Source of the DNA: Propionicimonas sp020161015
GTDB lineage: Bacteria > Actinomycetota > Actinomycetes > Propionibacteriales > Propionibacteriaceae
DNA: 64,000 nucleotides
Direction: 5' to 3'
Assembly: GCF_964266745.1 (NCBI RefSeq)
Contig: NZ_CAXWGX010000001.1
Span: forward strand, 124,001 to 188,000
The notes beneath the pieces were generated by a model that saw only the letters and a list, made by a program, of their open reading frames with translations, was not told the origin of the DNA and did not search any database. A program made the translations under genes and the position numbers. This document shows, piece by piece, positions 6,904 to 16,146 of the stretch. Each line of letters starts with the position of its first letter. Within the stretch, counting starts at the first letter, position 1.

Positions 6904-8244
6904 TCACCGGCCGGCGCCGGTCACCAGCCAGGCGTCGCCGCGGACGCGGTGGCGGAGGAAGCCCCAGCGGATTGCCATGAACGCCATGAACACGACCCAC
7001 AGCACGCCCACGGCGAGCGGGTCGCCGAGCGGCTCCAGGCGTTCCGTCCCCGCATGCACCAGGAGCACCAGCGGCAGGTAGAGCGCGAACGTCGCCGCCA
7101 TCGCCCCGGCAAGCCAGCGACCGTCGCCGGCGCCGATGAGCACCCCGTCCACCACGAACACCAGGCCGGAGAGCCAGCCGGTCGCCCCGACGACCAGCAG
7201 CGCGACGGCGAGGGCGTCCCGGACGGCGGGGTCGGTGGTGAACAGCACCGGCAGCACCCGGTGCAGGGACGCCAGGAGCAGGCCGAGCACCAGGCCCGAC
7301 CACCCACCCCAGCGGACCATCGTGGACGTGGCCGACCGGGCGCCGGCCACGTCACCGGCTCCCAGGGCCTTGCCGGTGAGCGCCTGGGCGGCGATGGCGA
7401 GCGCGTCGAGCGCGAACGCCTGGAACGTCCAGATGGTGCTCGCCACCTGGTGCGCGGCCAGCGGGACGTCCCCCAGGCCCGCGGCCACCCAGGTGGTGAC
7501 GAGGAGGATGGCGCGCAGCGCCACCGTCCGTACCAGGAGCGGGACGCCGGTGACCGCGGCCCGCAGCACGCGGCCGGGCTCGGGCCGCAGCGGCGCCCGC
7601 AGGCCCACGGCGCGGCGCACCACGACCACCACGAGCCCGGCGGCCATGGCGGTCTGGGCGGCCACCGTCCCCCAGGCCGAGCCGGCGATCCCCCACCCGA
7701 GGCCGAGGACGAACCACAGGTTGAGCACCACGTTGCCGCCGAACCCCCCGATGGAGGCGACCAGCGGCGTCCGGGTGTCCTGGAGACCGCGCAGCGCACC
7801 GGTGGCGGCCAGCGCGACGAGCATCCCGGGAACGCCCGCCGACGAGATGCGCAGGTAGGTGACCGCGTGCGCGAGCACGTCGGCCGACGCCCCGAACACC
7901 GCGCACAGCGGCTCGGCGGCGAGCGCGACGCCGGCAGCGGTCGGGACGCCCAGGAGGAGCGCCAGCCACACCCCGTCCAGCCCGGAGGCGAGCGCCGCCC
8001 GCTGGTGCCCCGCACCGACCTGCCGCGCGACGATCGAGGTGGTGCCGTAGGCGAGGAACACGAACAGCCCCGCGGCGGTGACCAGGATCGCGCCGGCCAC
8101 CCCGAGGCCGGCCAGCTGCGGCGTGCCGAGGTGCCCGACGATGGCGGTGTCGGCCAGCAGGAACAGCGGCTCGGCGACCAGCGCCAGGAAGGCGGGCACG
8201 GCGAGCGCGAGGATCTGGCGCGCCTGCCGATCACCCTTGTCCAC
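6904..8244 (-). CDS. MATE family multidrug/toxin exporter (DinF-like)
   Basis: A 446 aa membrane protein with about twelve hydrophobic helices in two similar halves. The first helix contains the MATE signature PLFLLADTAIVGHLG and the second half has the matching PLAAHQVASTIWTFQAFALDALAIAAQAL segment, described by its DALAIAAQAL end, which is close to DinF. MATE proteins use proton or sodium gradients to expel drugs or metabolites. Start GTG at 8244: a TACCGT box lies 6 bases upstream, indicating a leaderless mRNA. It runs convergent to the chorismate mutase, with only 10 bases between stops. Confidence 0.92.
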   Translation of the reverse strand: MDKGDRQARQILALAVPAFLALVAEPLFLLADTAIVGHLGTPQLAGLGVAGAILVTAAGLFVFLAYGTTSIVARQVGAGHQRAALASGLDGVWLALLLGVPTAAGVALAAEPLCAVFGASADVLAHAVTYLRISSAGVPGMLVALAATGALRGLQDTRTPLVASIGGFGGNVVLNLWFVLGLGWGIAGSAWGTVAAQTAMAAGLVVVVVRRAVGLRAPLRPEPGRVLRAAVTGVPLLVRTVALRAILLVTTWVAAGLGDVPLAAHQVASTIWTFQAFALDALAIAAQALTGKALGAGDVAGARSATSTMVRWGGWSGLVLGLLLASLHRVLPVLFTTDPAVRDALAVALLVVGATGWLSGLVFVVDGVLIGAGDGRWLAGAMAATFALYLPLVLLVHAGTERLEPLGDPLAVGVLWVVFMAFMAIRWGFLRHRVRGDAWLVTGAGR

Positions 8245-8250
8245 GCGCCC

Positions 8251-8256
8251 ACGGTA
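8251..8256 (-). promoter_or_regulatory. -10 box, leaderless MATE exporter
   Basis: TACCGT on the minus strand, 6 bases before the GTG at 8244, supports that start and a leaderless transcript. Confidence 0.45.
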
Positions 8257-8312
8257 GGGCGTGGACGGCAGCCCGGGCCCGGGCCACCGGCGGGCGGACG
8301 GGGCACCCGCCC

Positions 8313-8318
8313 TACACT
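8313..8318 (+). promoter_or_regulatory. -10 box of the mannosyltransferase gene
   Basis: TACACT lies 35 bases before the ATG at 8353. The short leader carries a Shine-Dalgarno AGGAG, unlike the leaderless genes around it. Confidence 0.4.
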
Positions 8319-8352
8319 GGTGGCGCGTCCCATCCCTCGCGCAGGAGCCACC

Positions 8353-9714
8353 ATGACCGTCCGACCGGCCGCGGCCCTGCGCTCACGCGGGGTCTGGCTC
8401 GGCCTCGTGGGGTCCCTTCTCGTCGCGTGGGGCAGCTGCCATCCCGAGTTCGCCTTCGCCCCGGACGGCTGGCCGTCGGATGCCGTCAACGCCGTCGGGC
8501 TGGCCGCGCCGCTGCCGTGGAACCGGGTCGTGCTCATCGCCGGGACCGTGCTCCTGACCTGGGCGTGGTGGCACGTCCGCCCGACCCGCGACCGGGCGCC
8601 GGTCCACGCCGGCACCACTCTCGCGCTGTGGTCGCTGCCCCTGCTCCTCGTGCCGCCCGTGCTCAGCCCGGACGCGGTCCTCTACGCCGACCTCGGCTGG
8701 ACGCTCTCCACCGGCGCAAACCCCTACGACGTCGGCCTGGCCACCTCGGGCGGCCCGTTCGCGCACCAGGTGGACCCGCTGTGGGCGGGCAGCGGCGTCG
8801 CGTACCCCCCGCTGACGCTGCGGCTCAACCAGCTCGTGGTGGCCGCCACCGGCGCACACCCGTACTGGTCGGTGGTGGCCATGCGGGTGCCGGCCCTGCT
8901 GGCGGTGGCTGCGATGCTCTTCCTTGTGCCCCGGATCGCGTCCCTGCTCGGGATGCCCCGACGCAGCGCGGTGTGGCTGGGCGTCCTGAACCCGCTGCTC
9001 GTGCTGCACTTCATCGGCGCGGCGCACAACGACGCACCGATGGTGGCCACCACCCTCGCGGCGATCTGGGTGGTGCTCCGCCGCCCGGGTCCGTGGACGG
9101 CGTTCCTCGCCGGGCCGGTGCTCGTCGGGGTGGCCATGGCGTTCAAGCAGCAGGGCGGCCTGGCCGTGGTCGCCGTCGCGGGGCTGCCGGTCGCCGCGGC
9201 GCTCGCGGCCCTGCCGCTGGGGCGCCGGCTGTGGCTGCTCGGACGACGCACGGTCTTCGCCACCCTCGTCGCCCTCGCGTCCTTCGCCGCCGTCAGCCTT
9301 GCCTCCGGCCTGGGCTTCGGCTGGGTGGAGTGGCTCGACCTGATGGGCCTGGCGAACACCCCCGCGCCGCTGGCACTGCTGGCCAAGGGCGGCGCGCTGC
9401 TGTGGTCGTCCGCCGGGGGCTCCTACACCGGCTTCCTGATCCTCGCCGGCCGGGTGGGGACGCTGGTGCTGCTGGCCGTGCTCGCCTGGATCGGCGTCCG
9501 CTTCGCCGACCGTCCGCTCAGCCTGGTGGCCTGGGGGTCGCTGGTGATCGCCGTCCTCGGCCAGGCGCTGCACCCGTGGTACCTGCCGTGGAGCCTCGCC
9601 CTGCTCGGCCTCGTCCCGCTCACCCGGCGGCAACGGTGGTGGGTGTTCGGCTTCGCCATCACCTTCGGCGTGTGGAACGCCATCCAGACGGCGATCTGGC
9701 ACGGCCTGAACTGA
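8353..9714 (+). CDS. mptB: polyprenol-phosphate mannose-dependent alpha-1,6-mannosyltransferase, MptB-like
   Basis: A 453 aa GT-C-fold glycosyltransferase with about twelve membrane helices. The acidic loop after the second or third helix (SPDAVLYADLGW) followed by GANPYD is the hallmark of the MptA/MptB group, which extends the alpha-1,6-mannan core of lipomannan using polyprenyl-phosphomannose on the outer face of the membrane. ATG 8353 has AGGAG 7 bases upstream. It stands alone between a divergent MATE gene and an epimerase gene. Assignment to MptB rather than MptA or a related transferase is by motif recall only. Confidence 0.75.
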   Translation: MTVRPAAALRSRGVWLGLVGSLLVAWGSCHPEFAFAPDGWPSDAVNAVGLAAPLPWNRVVLIAGTVLLTWAWWHVRPTRDRAPVHAGTTLALWSLPLLLVPPVLSPDAVLYADLGWTLSTGANPYDVGLATSGGPFAHQVDPLWAGSGVAYPPLTLRLNQLVVAATGAHPYWSVVAMRVPALLAVAAMLFLVPRIASLLGMPRRSAVWLGVLNPLLVLHFIGAAHNDAPMVATTLAAIWVVLRRPGPWTAFLAGPVLVGVAMAFKQQGGLAVVAVAGLPVAAALAALPLGRRLWLLGRRTVFATLVALASFAAVSLASGLGFGWVEWLDLMGLANTPAPLALLAKGGALLWSSAGGSYTGFLILAGRVGTLVLLAVLAWIGVRFADRPLSLVAWGSLVIAVLGQALHPWYLPWSLALLGLVPLTRRQRWWVFGFAITFGVWNAIQTAIWHGLN

Positions 9715-9754
9715 TCCCGGCGAAGGGTTGGCCGGCAGTGGCAGGATCGGACGC

Positions 9755-10633
9755 ATGCGGGTAGCGATCGGCGGCAGTACCGGACTGATCGGCACCGCCC
9801 TGGGGCGGGCGCTGGTGCGGGACGGCCACGAGGTGGTGCGCCTGGTGCGCGGCCGGGTGACCTCCTCCGACCAGCGGCACTGGGATCCCGACGCGGGCCG
9901 GATCGCCGGCCCGGGCCTGGAGGACGTCGACGCCGTGGTGAACTTCGCCGGTGCGCCCATCGCCGGCGCCCGGTGGACGCGGGAACGCAAGGCGGAGATC
10001 CTGCGCTCGCGCGTGACGTCCACCCTCACGATCGTCACCAGCCTCACCCCCGAGGGACGCTGCCAGCGCCTGCTGAACGGCTCCGCGATCGGCTACTACG
10101 GCAACACCGGCACCGAGATCGTCGACGAGACCATGCCGGCCGGCCGCGGGTTCCTCGCCGAGGTGGTCAGCGACTGGGAGGCCGCGGCCGCCCACTCCCC
10201 CGTCCCCACCGCCGTGCTGCGCACCGGGCAGGTGCTGTCCCACGACGGCGGCTTCCTGGGCCTCCAGCGCCCGCTGTTCGCCCTCGGGCTGGGCGGGCGC
10301 ATCGGCAACGGGCGGCAGTTCCTGTCCTGGATCAGCCTCACCGACCACGTCCGCGCCACCCGGTTCCTGCTCGGCTCCGACCTCACCGGCCCGGTGAACC
10401 TCACCTCCCCGAACCCGGTGAGCAACCTCGAGTTCACCAGGGCCTACGGCCGGCTCCTGCGCCGGCCGACGCCGCTGCCCGTCCCGCTGACAGCGGTGTC
10501 ACTGCTGTTCGGCCGCGAGTTCGTTAACGAGGCCCTGTTGGCCAGCCAGCGGGCGCACCCGGCTCGCCTGCTGGCCGCCGGCTTCACCTTCGAGCACCCC
10601 CGGCTGGCCCAGGCGCTGTCCGCTCTCGGGTGA
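9755..10633 (+). CDS. TIGR01777 family NAD(P)-dependent epimerase/oxidoreductase
   Basis: The 292 aa protein is an extended short-chain dehydrogenase. It begins with the Rossmann motif GGSTGLIGTALGRAL and has the family-typical VVNFAGAPIAGARWT segment and SAIGYYG, in which Tyr would be catalytic. The C-terminal DUF1731 region ends in FEHPRLAQALSALG. In other bacteria the family is called YfcH or cell-division-inhibitor SulA-like, but its substrate is unknown. CAGGAT lies 7 bases before the ATG, a weak -10 box, so this gene may also be leaderless. Confidence 0.88.
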   Translation: MRVAIGGSTGLIGTALGRALVRDGHEVVRLVRGRVTSSDQRHWDPDAGRIAGPGLEDVDAVVNFAGAPIAGARWTRERKAEILRSRVTSTLTIVTSLTPEGRCQRLLNGSAIGYYGNTGTEIVDETMPAGRGFLAEVVSDWEAAAAHSPVPTAVLRTGQVLSHDGGFLGLQRPLFALGLGGRIGNGRQFLSWISLTDHVRATRFLLGSDLTGPVNLTSPNPVSNLEFTRAYGRLLRRPTPLPVPLTAVSLLFGREFVNEALLASQRAHPARLLAAGFTFEHPRLAQALSALG

Positions 10634-10701
10634 GCCGGGGCGCCGGCCCCGCCGCCCGCACCCGCGGTCTGGTCCCGGCCGGGAGCCTCCCCCTCCGGCG
10701 A

Positions 10702-10707
10702 TACACT
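10702..10707 (+). promoter_or_regulatory. -10 box of guaB
   Basis: TACACT lies 60 bases before the guaB GTG. The leader holds a small inverted repeat (GGACC...GGTCC) and an AAAGATAGG ribosome-binding region. Confidence 0.35.
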
Positions 10708-10766
10708 GACCACTCTGTCCCACCCGGACCCTGCCGCCCGCCGGTCCGCCGAAAGATAGGTGCCCT

Positions 10767-12287
10767 GTGTCGAGTCCGCTCTCCCCATCCGGCGTTCCGG
10801 AGCCCTTCGCCGCCCTTGGTCTCACCTTCGACGACGTGCTCCTCCAGCCCAACGAGAGCGACGTGATCCCCTCCGCGGCGGACACGACGACCTGGGTGAG
10901 CAAGCGCATCCAGTTGCGCATCCCGCTGCTGAGTTCCGCGATGGACACCGTCACCGAGTCGCGGATGGCGATCGCCATGGCCCGCGAGGGCGGCATGGGC
11001 ATCCTGCACCGCAACATGTCCGCCGAGGACCAGGCCGGCCAGGTCGACCGGGTGAAGCGCTCCGAGGCCGGCATGATCGACCAGCCGATCACCACCACCC
11101 TGGACGCCACCATCGGCGAGGTGGACGAGATGTGCGGCCAGTTCCGGATCTCCGGCGTCCCCGTCGTCGACTCCGACATGAAGCTGCTGGGCATCGTCAC
11201 CAACCGCGACATGCGGTTCGAGGACGACCCGAACCGGCCCGTCGGCGAGGTGATGACCCCGATGCCGCTGGTCACCGGCTGGCCCGGGATCCGGTCGGAC
11301 GAGGCCCTGCGCCTGCTGGCGAAGCACAAGATCGAGAAGCTGCCGCTGGTCGACCCCGACGGACGGCTGCGCGGCCTGATCACCCTGAAGGACTTCGTGA
11401 AGTCCGACAAGTACCCGCTGGCCAGCAAGGATCCGCAGGGCCGGCTCCGCGTGGGCGCCGGGATCGGCTTCTTCGGCGACGCCTGGGAGCGCGCGATGAT
11501 GCTGGTCGACGCCGGCGTGGACGCGATCGTCGTCGACACCGCGCACGGCCACTCCCGCGGCGTGCTGGAGATGATCGCCCGGCTGAAGTCCGAGCCGGCG
11601 GCGGCCGAGGTCGACATCATCGGCGGCAACGTCGCCACCTACGCCGGAGCCAAGGCCCTGGTCGATGCCGGTGCGGACGGCGTGAAGGTGGGTGTGGGCC
11701 CCGGCTCGATCTGCACGACCCGCGTGGTGGCCGGCGTCGGCGTCCCCCAGGTCACCGCCATCTGGGACGCCGCCCAGGCGTGCCGTCCCGCCGGAGTGCC
11801 CGTGATCGGCGACGGCGGCCTCCAGTACTCCGGCGACATCGCGAAGGCCCTCGTCGCGGGCGCGAACGCGGTCATGCTGGGCTCGTTGCTGGCCGGCTGC
11901 GAGGAGAGCCCCGGCGAGCTGGTCTTCATCAACGGCAAGCAGTACAAGTCGTACCGCGGCATGGGGTCGCTGGGGGCCATGGCCGCCCGCGGTCGCACGA
12001 CGTCCTACTCGCGCGACCGCTACTTCCAGAGCGACGTCAGCAGCGACGACAAGCTCATCCCCGAGGGCATCGAGGGCCAGGTGGCGTTCCGCGGGCCGCT
12101 GTCCGCGGTGGCCTACCAGCTGATCGGCGGCCTGCGGCAGTCGATGTTCTACACCGGCGCCACCACGATCGACGAGCTCCAGGCGAAGGGACGCTTCGTC
12201 CGCATCACCTCTGCCGGCCTCCGCGAGTCGCACCCCCACGACATCCAGATGACGATCGAGGCACCCAACTACTCCTCCAAGTCCTGA
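10767..12287 (+). CDS. guaB: inosine-5'-monophosphate dehydrogenase
   Basis: Oxidises IMP to XMP with NAD+, the committed step to GMP. The 506 aa protein is a TIM barrel interrupted by two CBS domains (about residues 105-230). The catalytic loop GPGSICTTR contains Cys316, and the mobile flap region has RGMGS. CBS domains in this family bind ATP or GTP and adjust activity. GTG start, 11 bases after an AGG-rich site. Followed by guaB3 after 18 bases; guaA, which uses the product, is on the other strand at 1.6-3.2 kb. Confidence 0.97.
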   Translation: MSSPLSPSGVPEPFAALGLTFDDVLLQPNESDVIPSAADTTTWVSKRIQLRIPLLSSAMDTVTESRMAIAMAREGGMGILHRNMSAEDQAGQVDRVKRSEAGMIDQPITTTLDATIGEVDEMCGQFRISGVPVVDSDMKLLGIVTNRDMRFEDDPNRPVGEVMTPMPLVTGWPGIRSDEALRLLAKHKIEKLPLVDPDGRLRGLITLKDFVKSDKYPLASKDPQGRLRVGAGIGFFGDAWERAMMLVDAGVDAIVVDTAHGHSRGVLEMIARLKSEPAAAEVDIIGGNVATYAGAKALVDAGADGVKVGVGPGSICTTRVVAGVGVPQVTAIWDAAQACRPAGVPVIGDGGLQYSGDIAKALVAGANAVMLGSLLAGCEESPGELVFINGKQYKSYRGMGSLGAMAARGRTTSYSRDRYFQSDVSSDDKLIPEGIEGQVAFRGPLSAVAYQLIGGLRQSMFYTGATTIDELQAKGRFVRITSAGLRESHPHDIQMTIEAPNYSSKS

Positions 12288-12305
12288 GCAAGGGAGCTCA
12301 CCACC

Positions 12306-13412
12306 ATGATCGAGATCGGCCGCTCCAAGCGCGCCCTGCCCGTGTACGGGTTCGACGACATCGCCATCGTGCCCACGCGGCGCACCCGTGGCATCGAGGA
12401 GGTGCACCTGGCCTGGAGGATCGACGCGCTCACCTTCGACTTCCCGATCGTCGCCGCGCCGATGGACTCCGTGATGTCCCCGGCCACCGCGATCGCGATG
12501 GGCCGGCTGGGCGGCCTCGGCGTGCTGAACCTCGAAGGGCTGTGGACGCGCTACGCGGACCCGGAGCCCCTGCTGGAGCAGCTCGCCTCGATCGACGACC
12601 CGGTCGCGGCCACCCGGCGCATGCAGGAGGTGTACGCGGAGCCGATCAAGGCCGAGCTGATCAGCGAGCGCATGCACCAGATCCGCGAGGCCGGGGTGCC
12701 GGTGGCCGGCTCCCTCTCGCCGCAGACCTGCGCGGAGTTCGCCGGCGTCGTGGAGAAGGCGGGCGTGGACTTCTTCGTGATCCGCGGCACGACCGTGTCG
12801 GCCGAGCACGTCTCCGCGGTCGCCGAGCCGCTGAACCTCAAGAAGTTCATCTACGAGCTCGACGTACCGGTGATCGTCGGCGGCTGCGCCACCTACCAGT
12901 CCTCGCTGCACCTGATGCGCACCGGCGCGGCCGGCGTGCTCGTCGGCTTCGGCGGCGGTGCGACCAAGCGCACCCGCAACGTGCTGGGCGTCGAGGTGCC
13001 GATGGCCTCGGCGCTGGCGGACGTGGCCGAGGCGCGGCGCGACTACCTGGACGAGTCCGGCGGCCGGTACGTGCACGTGATCGCCGACGGCGCGCTCGGC
13101 CGTTCCGGCGACATCGCAAAGGCGATCGCCTGCGGGGCGGACGCGGTGATGGTCGGTTCCCCGCTCGCGCGGGCCACCGAGGCCCCCGGCCACGGCTACC
13201 ACTGGGGCCCGGAGGCCTGGCACGCCACGCTGCCGCGCGGCGAGCGGGTGAAGTTCGGCGCCATCGGGACGCTGGAGGAGATCCTCCTCGGGCCGTCCCA
13301 CATCGCCGACGGCACGATGAACCTCGTCGGCGCGCTGCGCCGCGCCCTGGCGACCACCGGGTACTCCGACGTGAAGGAGTTCCAGCGGGTCGAGGTCGTC
13401 GTCCACTCCTGA
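12306..13412 (+). CDS. guaB3: GuaB3 family IMP dehydrogenase-related protein
   Basis: A 368 aa TIM-barrel protein of the IMPDH/GMPR superfamily that lacks the CBS insert. The N-terminus RSKRALPVYGFDDIAIVP and the motif RYVHVIADG are typical of actinobacterial GuaB3. At the place where IMPDH carries SICTTR, this protein has FGGGATKRTRN, with no cysteine, so the usual covalent catalysis is not visible. It sits 18 bases after guaB, the classic actinobacterial arrangement. Role: presumed purine interconversion, but the reaction cannot be stated from sequence. Confidence 0.92.
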   Translation: MIEIGRSKRALPVYGFDDIAIVPTRRTRGIEEVHLAWRIDALTFDFPIVAAPMDSVMSPATAIAMGRLGGLGVLNLEGLWTRYADPEPLLEQLASIDDPVAATRRMQEVYAEPIKAELISERMHQIREAGVPVAGSLSPQTCAEFAGVVEKAGVDFFVIRGTTVSAEHVSAVAEPLNLKKFIYELDVPVIVGGCATYQSSLHLMRTGAAGVLVGFGGGATKRTRNVLGVEVPMASALADVAEARRDYLDESGGRYVHVIADGALGRSGDIAKAIACGADAVMVGSPLARATEAPGHGYHWGPEAWHATLPRGERVKFGAIGTLEEILLGPSHIADGTMNLVGALRRALATTGYSDVKEFQRVEVVVHS

Positions 13413-13422
13413 GGAAGCCCGG

Positions 13423-14244
13423 GTGAACCCGCTCGAACTCTGCCTCGCGGCCGTCGCCGCGGTGCTGGCGTCCGTCGCCGCGGGCCTCACCCTGGCCCAC
13501 CGCCGTTCCCGCCGGGAGCTGTCCCAGGCGCGCGCGGCGCGCGTCCGTGCCCTGCACGCCCAGCAGCACGCCGCGGAACTGGCGGTCTCGGCCGAGCGCA
13601 TCCGGATCGTCCGCGAGATGCACGACGTCCTCGCCCACTCGCTGGCGATCATGATCGCCCAGGCCGACGGCGGCAGCTACGTCGTCGCAGACGACGCGGC
13701 GTCACGCCGCGCCTTCCTGACCATCGCAGAGACCGGACGCGCCGCCCTAGCCGACACCCGCCGCATCCTCGGCATGCTCCGCGGCGGCTCCGGCCCGGAA
13801 CTGTCGCCGGTGCCGGACCAGGCACCGCTGGACGAGCTCGTCGAGCAGGCGCGGCAGGCCGGGCTCCAGGTGTCGCTGATCAGGGTGGGCGAGCCGAGCG
13901 CTCTGCCGTCCGGCTCCCGGCTGGCGCTGTACCGCGTGTGCCAGGAGGCGCTCACCAACGTGATGAAGCACGCCGGCGACGGCGCACAGGTGATCGTGGC
14001 CGTCAGCTGGACCGACGACGAGGTCACCCTCACCGTGACCGACCGCGGCGGCCGGGGCGCCACGCCTCCGGAGCCGGGCACCGAGGAGCCGCTGGACGGC
14101 CTCGGCCTCGGCCTCATCGGGATGCGCGAGCGGGTCGAGCTCGTCGGCGGCACGCTGGAGGCCGGACCCGGCGAGGACGGCTTCCGGGTGCGGGCCCGGA
14201 TCCCCCTGGTGGCCGTCCCCGAGGAGGTGGCGATCGATGCCTGA
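13423..14244 (+). CDS. two-component sensor histidine kinase, NarL/LuxR type
   Basis: 273 aa. One N-terminal helix anchors it to the membrane (residues 5-25). A coiled region leads to the HisKA_3 dimerisation box REMHDVLAHSL with phospho-acceptor His67. The HATPase domain has an N box (CQEALTNVMKHA) and a G box (GLGLIGMRERVELVGG). There is no obvious extracellular sensor domain, so this is an intramembrane-sensing type, often tied to an ABC transporter. It partners with the next gene, which it overlaps by 8 bases, and faces an ABC exporter operon. Confidence 0.92.
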   Translation: MNPLELCLAAVAAVLASVAAGLTLAHRRSRRELSQARAARVRALHAQQHAAELAVSAERIRIVREMHDVLAHSLAIMIAQADGGSYVVADDAASRRAFLTIAETGRAALADTRRILGMLRGGSGPELSPVPDQAPLDELVEQARQAGLQVSLIRVGEPSALPSGSRLALYRVCQEALTNVMKHAGDGAQVIVAVSWTDDEVTLTVTDRGGRGATPPEPGTEEPLDGLGLGLIGMRERVELVGGTLEAGPGEDGFRVRARIPLVAVPEEVAIDA

Positions 14245-14926
14245 GCAGATCCGCGTCGTCCTGGTCGACGACCAGCAGCTCGTCCGGGCCGGGCTGGCCA
14301 TGGTGATCGACGCCCAGCCGGACATGACGGTGGCCGGCCAGGCCGGCAGCGGCGCCGAGGCGATCGCGCTGGTCGCGGCCACGCCGTGCGACATCGTGCT
14401 GATGGACGTGCGGATGCCCGGGATGGACGGGCTGGAGGCGACGCGGCGGATCCTCGAGGCCGCGGACGCCGGCGGCGCCGCGTCCCCGCCCCGGCTGGTG
14501 ATGCTGACCACCTACGACCTCGACGAGTACCTGCTGTCGGCGATCTCGGCGGGGGCCTCCGGGTTCCTGCTGAAGAACGCGCCGCCGGCCGACCTGCTGG
14601 CCGCCATCCGGACCGTCCACACCGGCGACGCGGTGATCGCGCCGTCGGCCACCCGACGCCTGCTCGCCCACGTCGCCGCCAACCCGTCCGCGCCGGGGCC
14701 GGACCCGGTGGACCCGCGCCTGGCCACGCTCACCGACCGCGAGCGGGAGGTGCTCGAACTGATCGCCCGCGGACTGTCGAACGCGGAGATCTCCTCCAGC
14801 CTCTACCTGTCCGAGACGACCGTGAAGACCCACGTACGGCGGGTGCTGGCCAAGCTCGGCGTCCGCGACCGGGTGCAGGCCGTGGTGGTCGCCTACGAGT
14901 CGGGCCTGGCGCGCGGCGGAGCCTAG
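14237..14926 (+). CDS. LuxR-family response regulator
   Basis: 229 aa. The receiver domain (residues 1-125) has acidic pocket residues DD near the start, phospho-acceptor Asp57 in IVLMDVRMPG and the switch Thr in MLTTYD. The helix-turn-helix DNA-binding domain (160-225) has LTDREREVLELIARG and TVKTHVRRVLAKLGVRDR. Overlaps the kinase gene by 8 bases. Its stop overlaps the stop of the ABC permease on the other strand by 3 bases, and it probably controls that exporter. Confidence 0.93.
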   Translation: MPEQIRVVLVDDQQLVRAGLAMVIDAQPDMTVAGQAGSGAEAIALVAATPCDIVLMDVRMPGMDGLEATRRILEAADAGGAASPPRLVMLTTYDLDEYLLSAISAGASGFLLKNAPPADLLAAIRTVHTGDAVIAPSATRRLLAHVAANPSAPGPDPVDPRLATLTDREREVLELIARGLSNAEISSSLYLSETTVKTHVRRVLAKLGVRDRVQAVVVAYESGLARGGA

Positions 14927-16146
14927 GCCACCCGCGTCCCGCTGGGCAGCGTGCCGTACGGCACGGAGAGCCGGCGCACCGCTACCCAGAAGAACACCGC
15001 CCCGAGGAGCACGTTCGCACCGAGCCCCCACGGCCAGATCGGGTTCTCCACGTTGACCGGCTGCACCTGCACCGGGGACACGTTCACCAGCGTCCCCCCG
15101 GAGGTGTAGACGCGCGGGGTGCCGCCGTTGTCCCACTCGACGGTGTAGCCGGGCAGCGAGTCGTACAGCGGGGTGCAGCGGTCCCGTTCCAGGGCGGGCG
15201 GGATCGCCATCCGGCGCACGCCCCACCGCAGCAGGGCCAGCGGGTCGGAGTTCAGCTGGCGGTAGTCGGACAGGTTCGCCGCGCTGCCCGGGGGCAGCGG
15301 GGCTGCGTCCGCGACCACGACGAACGGGTTCGCGGCGAGGATCCACCAGATCTGGTCGAGGTGGCTCACCGACTCGGTGTCGTCGTACCAGGTGCACTTG
15401 GTCACCGGGGGTGGCGGCTCGTCCCCGCCCTCGGGGTGCTCCTGCCAGTACCGCTCGACCTCGAGCTGGTAGGCGGCGTCGTCGGCAGGGTTGAGGCCCC
15501 ACACCCGCACCGGCTCGGGCCGCGTCACCAGCAGCGCGAGCATGCCGACCACGATCACCGTGATCGCGGTGAGCACCACCACGCTGAAGTAGGTGAGGAA
15601 CGTCGACCCGGCCGGACGTGACACCAGCGCCGACCAGCCCAGGCCGATCGCGCAGACCACGGCGACCTCGGCGAAGACGACGGCGAAGGTGACCAGCACC
15701 TGCCAGAACGAGATGTTGCCCAGCAGCATCGACCAGGCGATGAACGGCAGCGCCACGACCAGGAAGACCGCCGCCGCCAGCCAGGCGGCGACGAGCTTGC
15801 CGGTGGCCAGTTCGAGCGCGCTCAGCCGCGTGGCCTGGAGGGTGGCCAGCGTGCCGGCGCTGCGGTCGCCGTTGATGGACGTGGCGGTGAACGCCGGCGC
15901 GATCACCAGGCCCATGCCGAGCACGAAGTAGGTGATCATGCCGAAGGCCATCGCCCCGGCGGAGTAGTCGCTCGCTCCCCCACCGCGCACCTGGTCGGTC
16001 GCCGCGACGATCAGCCAGGAGATGAGTCCGATCACGACGAACCAGCCCACGAGCGCCCAGATCCAGCGCCGCGACCGCACGCGTTGCTTCAGTTCGAGCT
16101 CGACGACGGTGCGCAGCCCGTTCCAGCTCAGGGTCCAGCTGGTCAT
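14923..16146 (-). CDS. ABC-2 type exporter permease
   Basis: 407 aa. A cytosolic basic start (ELELKQRVRSRRW) leads to the first helix at about residue 28; there are five to six hydrophobic helices up to about residue 215. A large loop of about 140 residues, outside or periplasm-like, contains two cysteines and several Trp/Tyr before the last helix. The ATG overlaps the stop of the ATPase gene (ATGA, 16143-16146). The permease and ATPase form one exporter, possibly exporting an antimicrobial or envelope compound under control of the adjacent two-component pair. The substrate is unknown. Confidence 0.85.
   Translation of the reverse strand: MTSWTLSWNGLRTVVELELKQRVRSRRWIWALVGWFVVIGLISWLIVAATDQVRGGGASDYSAGAMAFGMITYFVLGMGLVIAPAFTATSINGDRSAGTLATLQATRLSALELATGKLVAAWLAAAVFLVVALPFIAWSMLLGNISFWQVLVTFAVVFAEVAVVCAIGLGWSALVSRPAGSTFLTYFSVVVLTAITVIVVGMLALLVTRPEPVRVWGLNPADDAAYQLEVERYWQEHPEGGDEPPPPVTKCTWYDDTESVSHLDQIWWILAANPFVVVADAAPLPPGSAANLSDYRQLNSDPLALLRWGVRRMAIPPALERDRCTPLYDSLPGYTVEWDNGGTPRVYTSGGTLVNVSPVQVQPVNVENPIWPWGLGANVLLGAVFFWVAVRRLSVPYGTLPSGTRVA

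Noticed and set aside
10584..13652. 1022-codon frame antisense to guaB and guaB3
   Set aside because: GC-skew artefact; both plus-strand genes have intact motifs.
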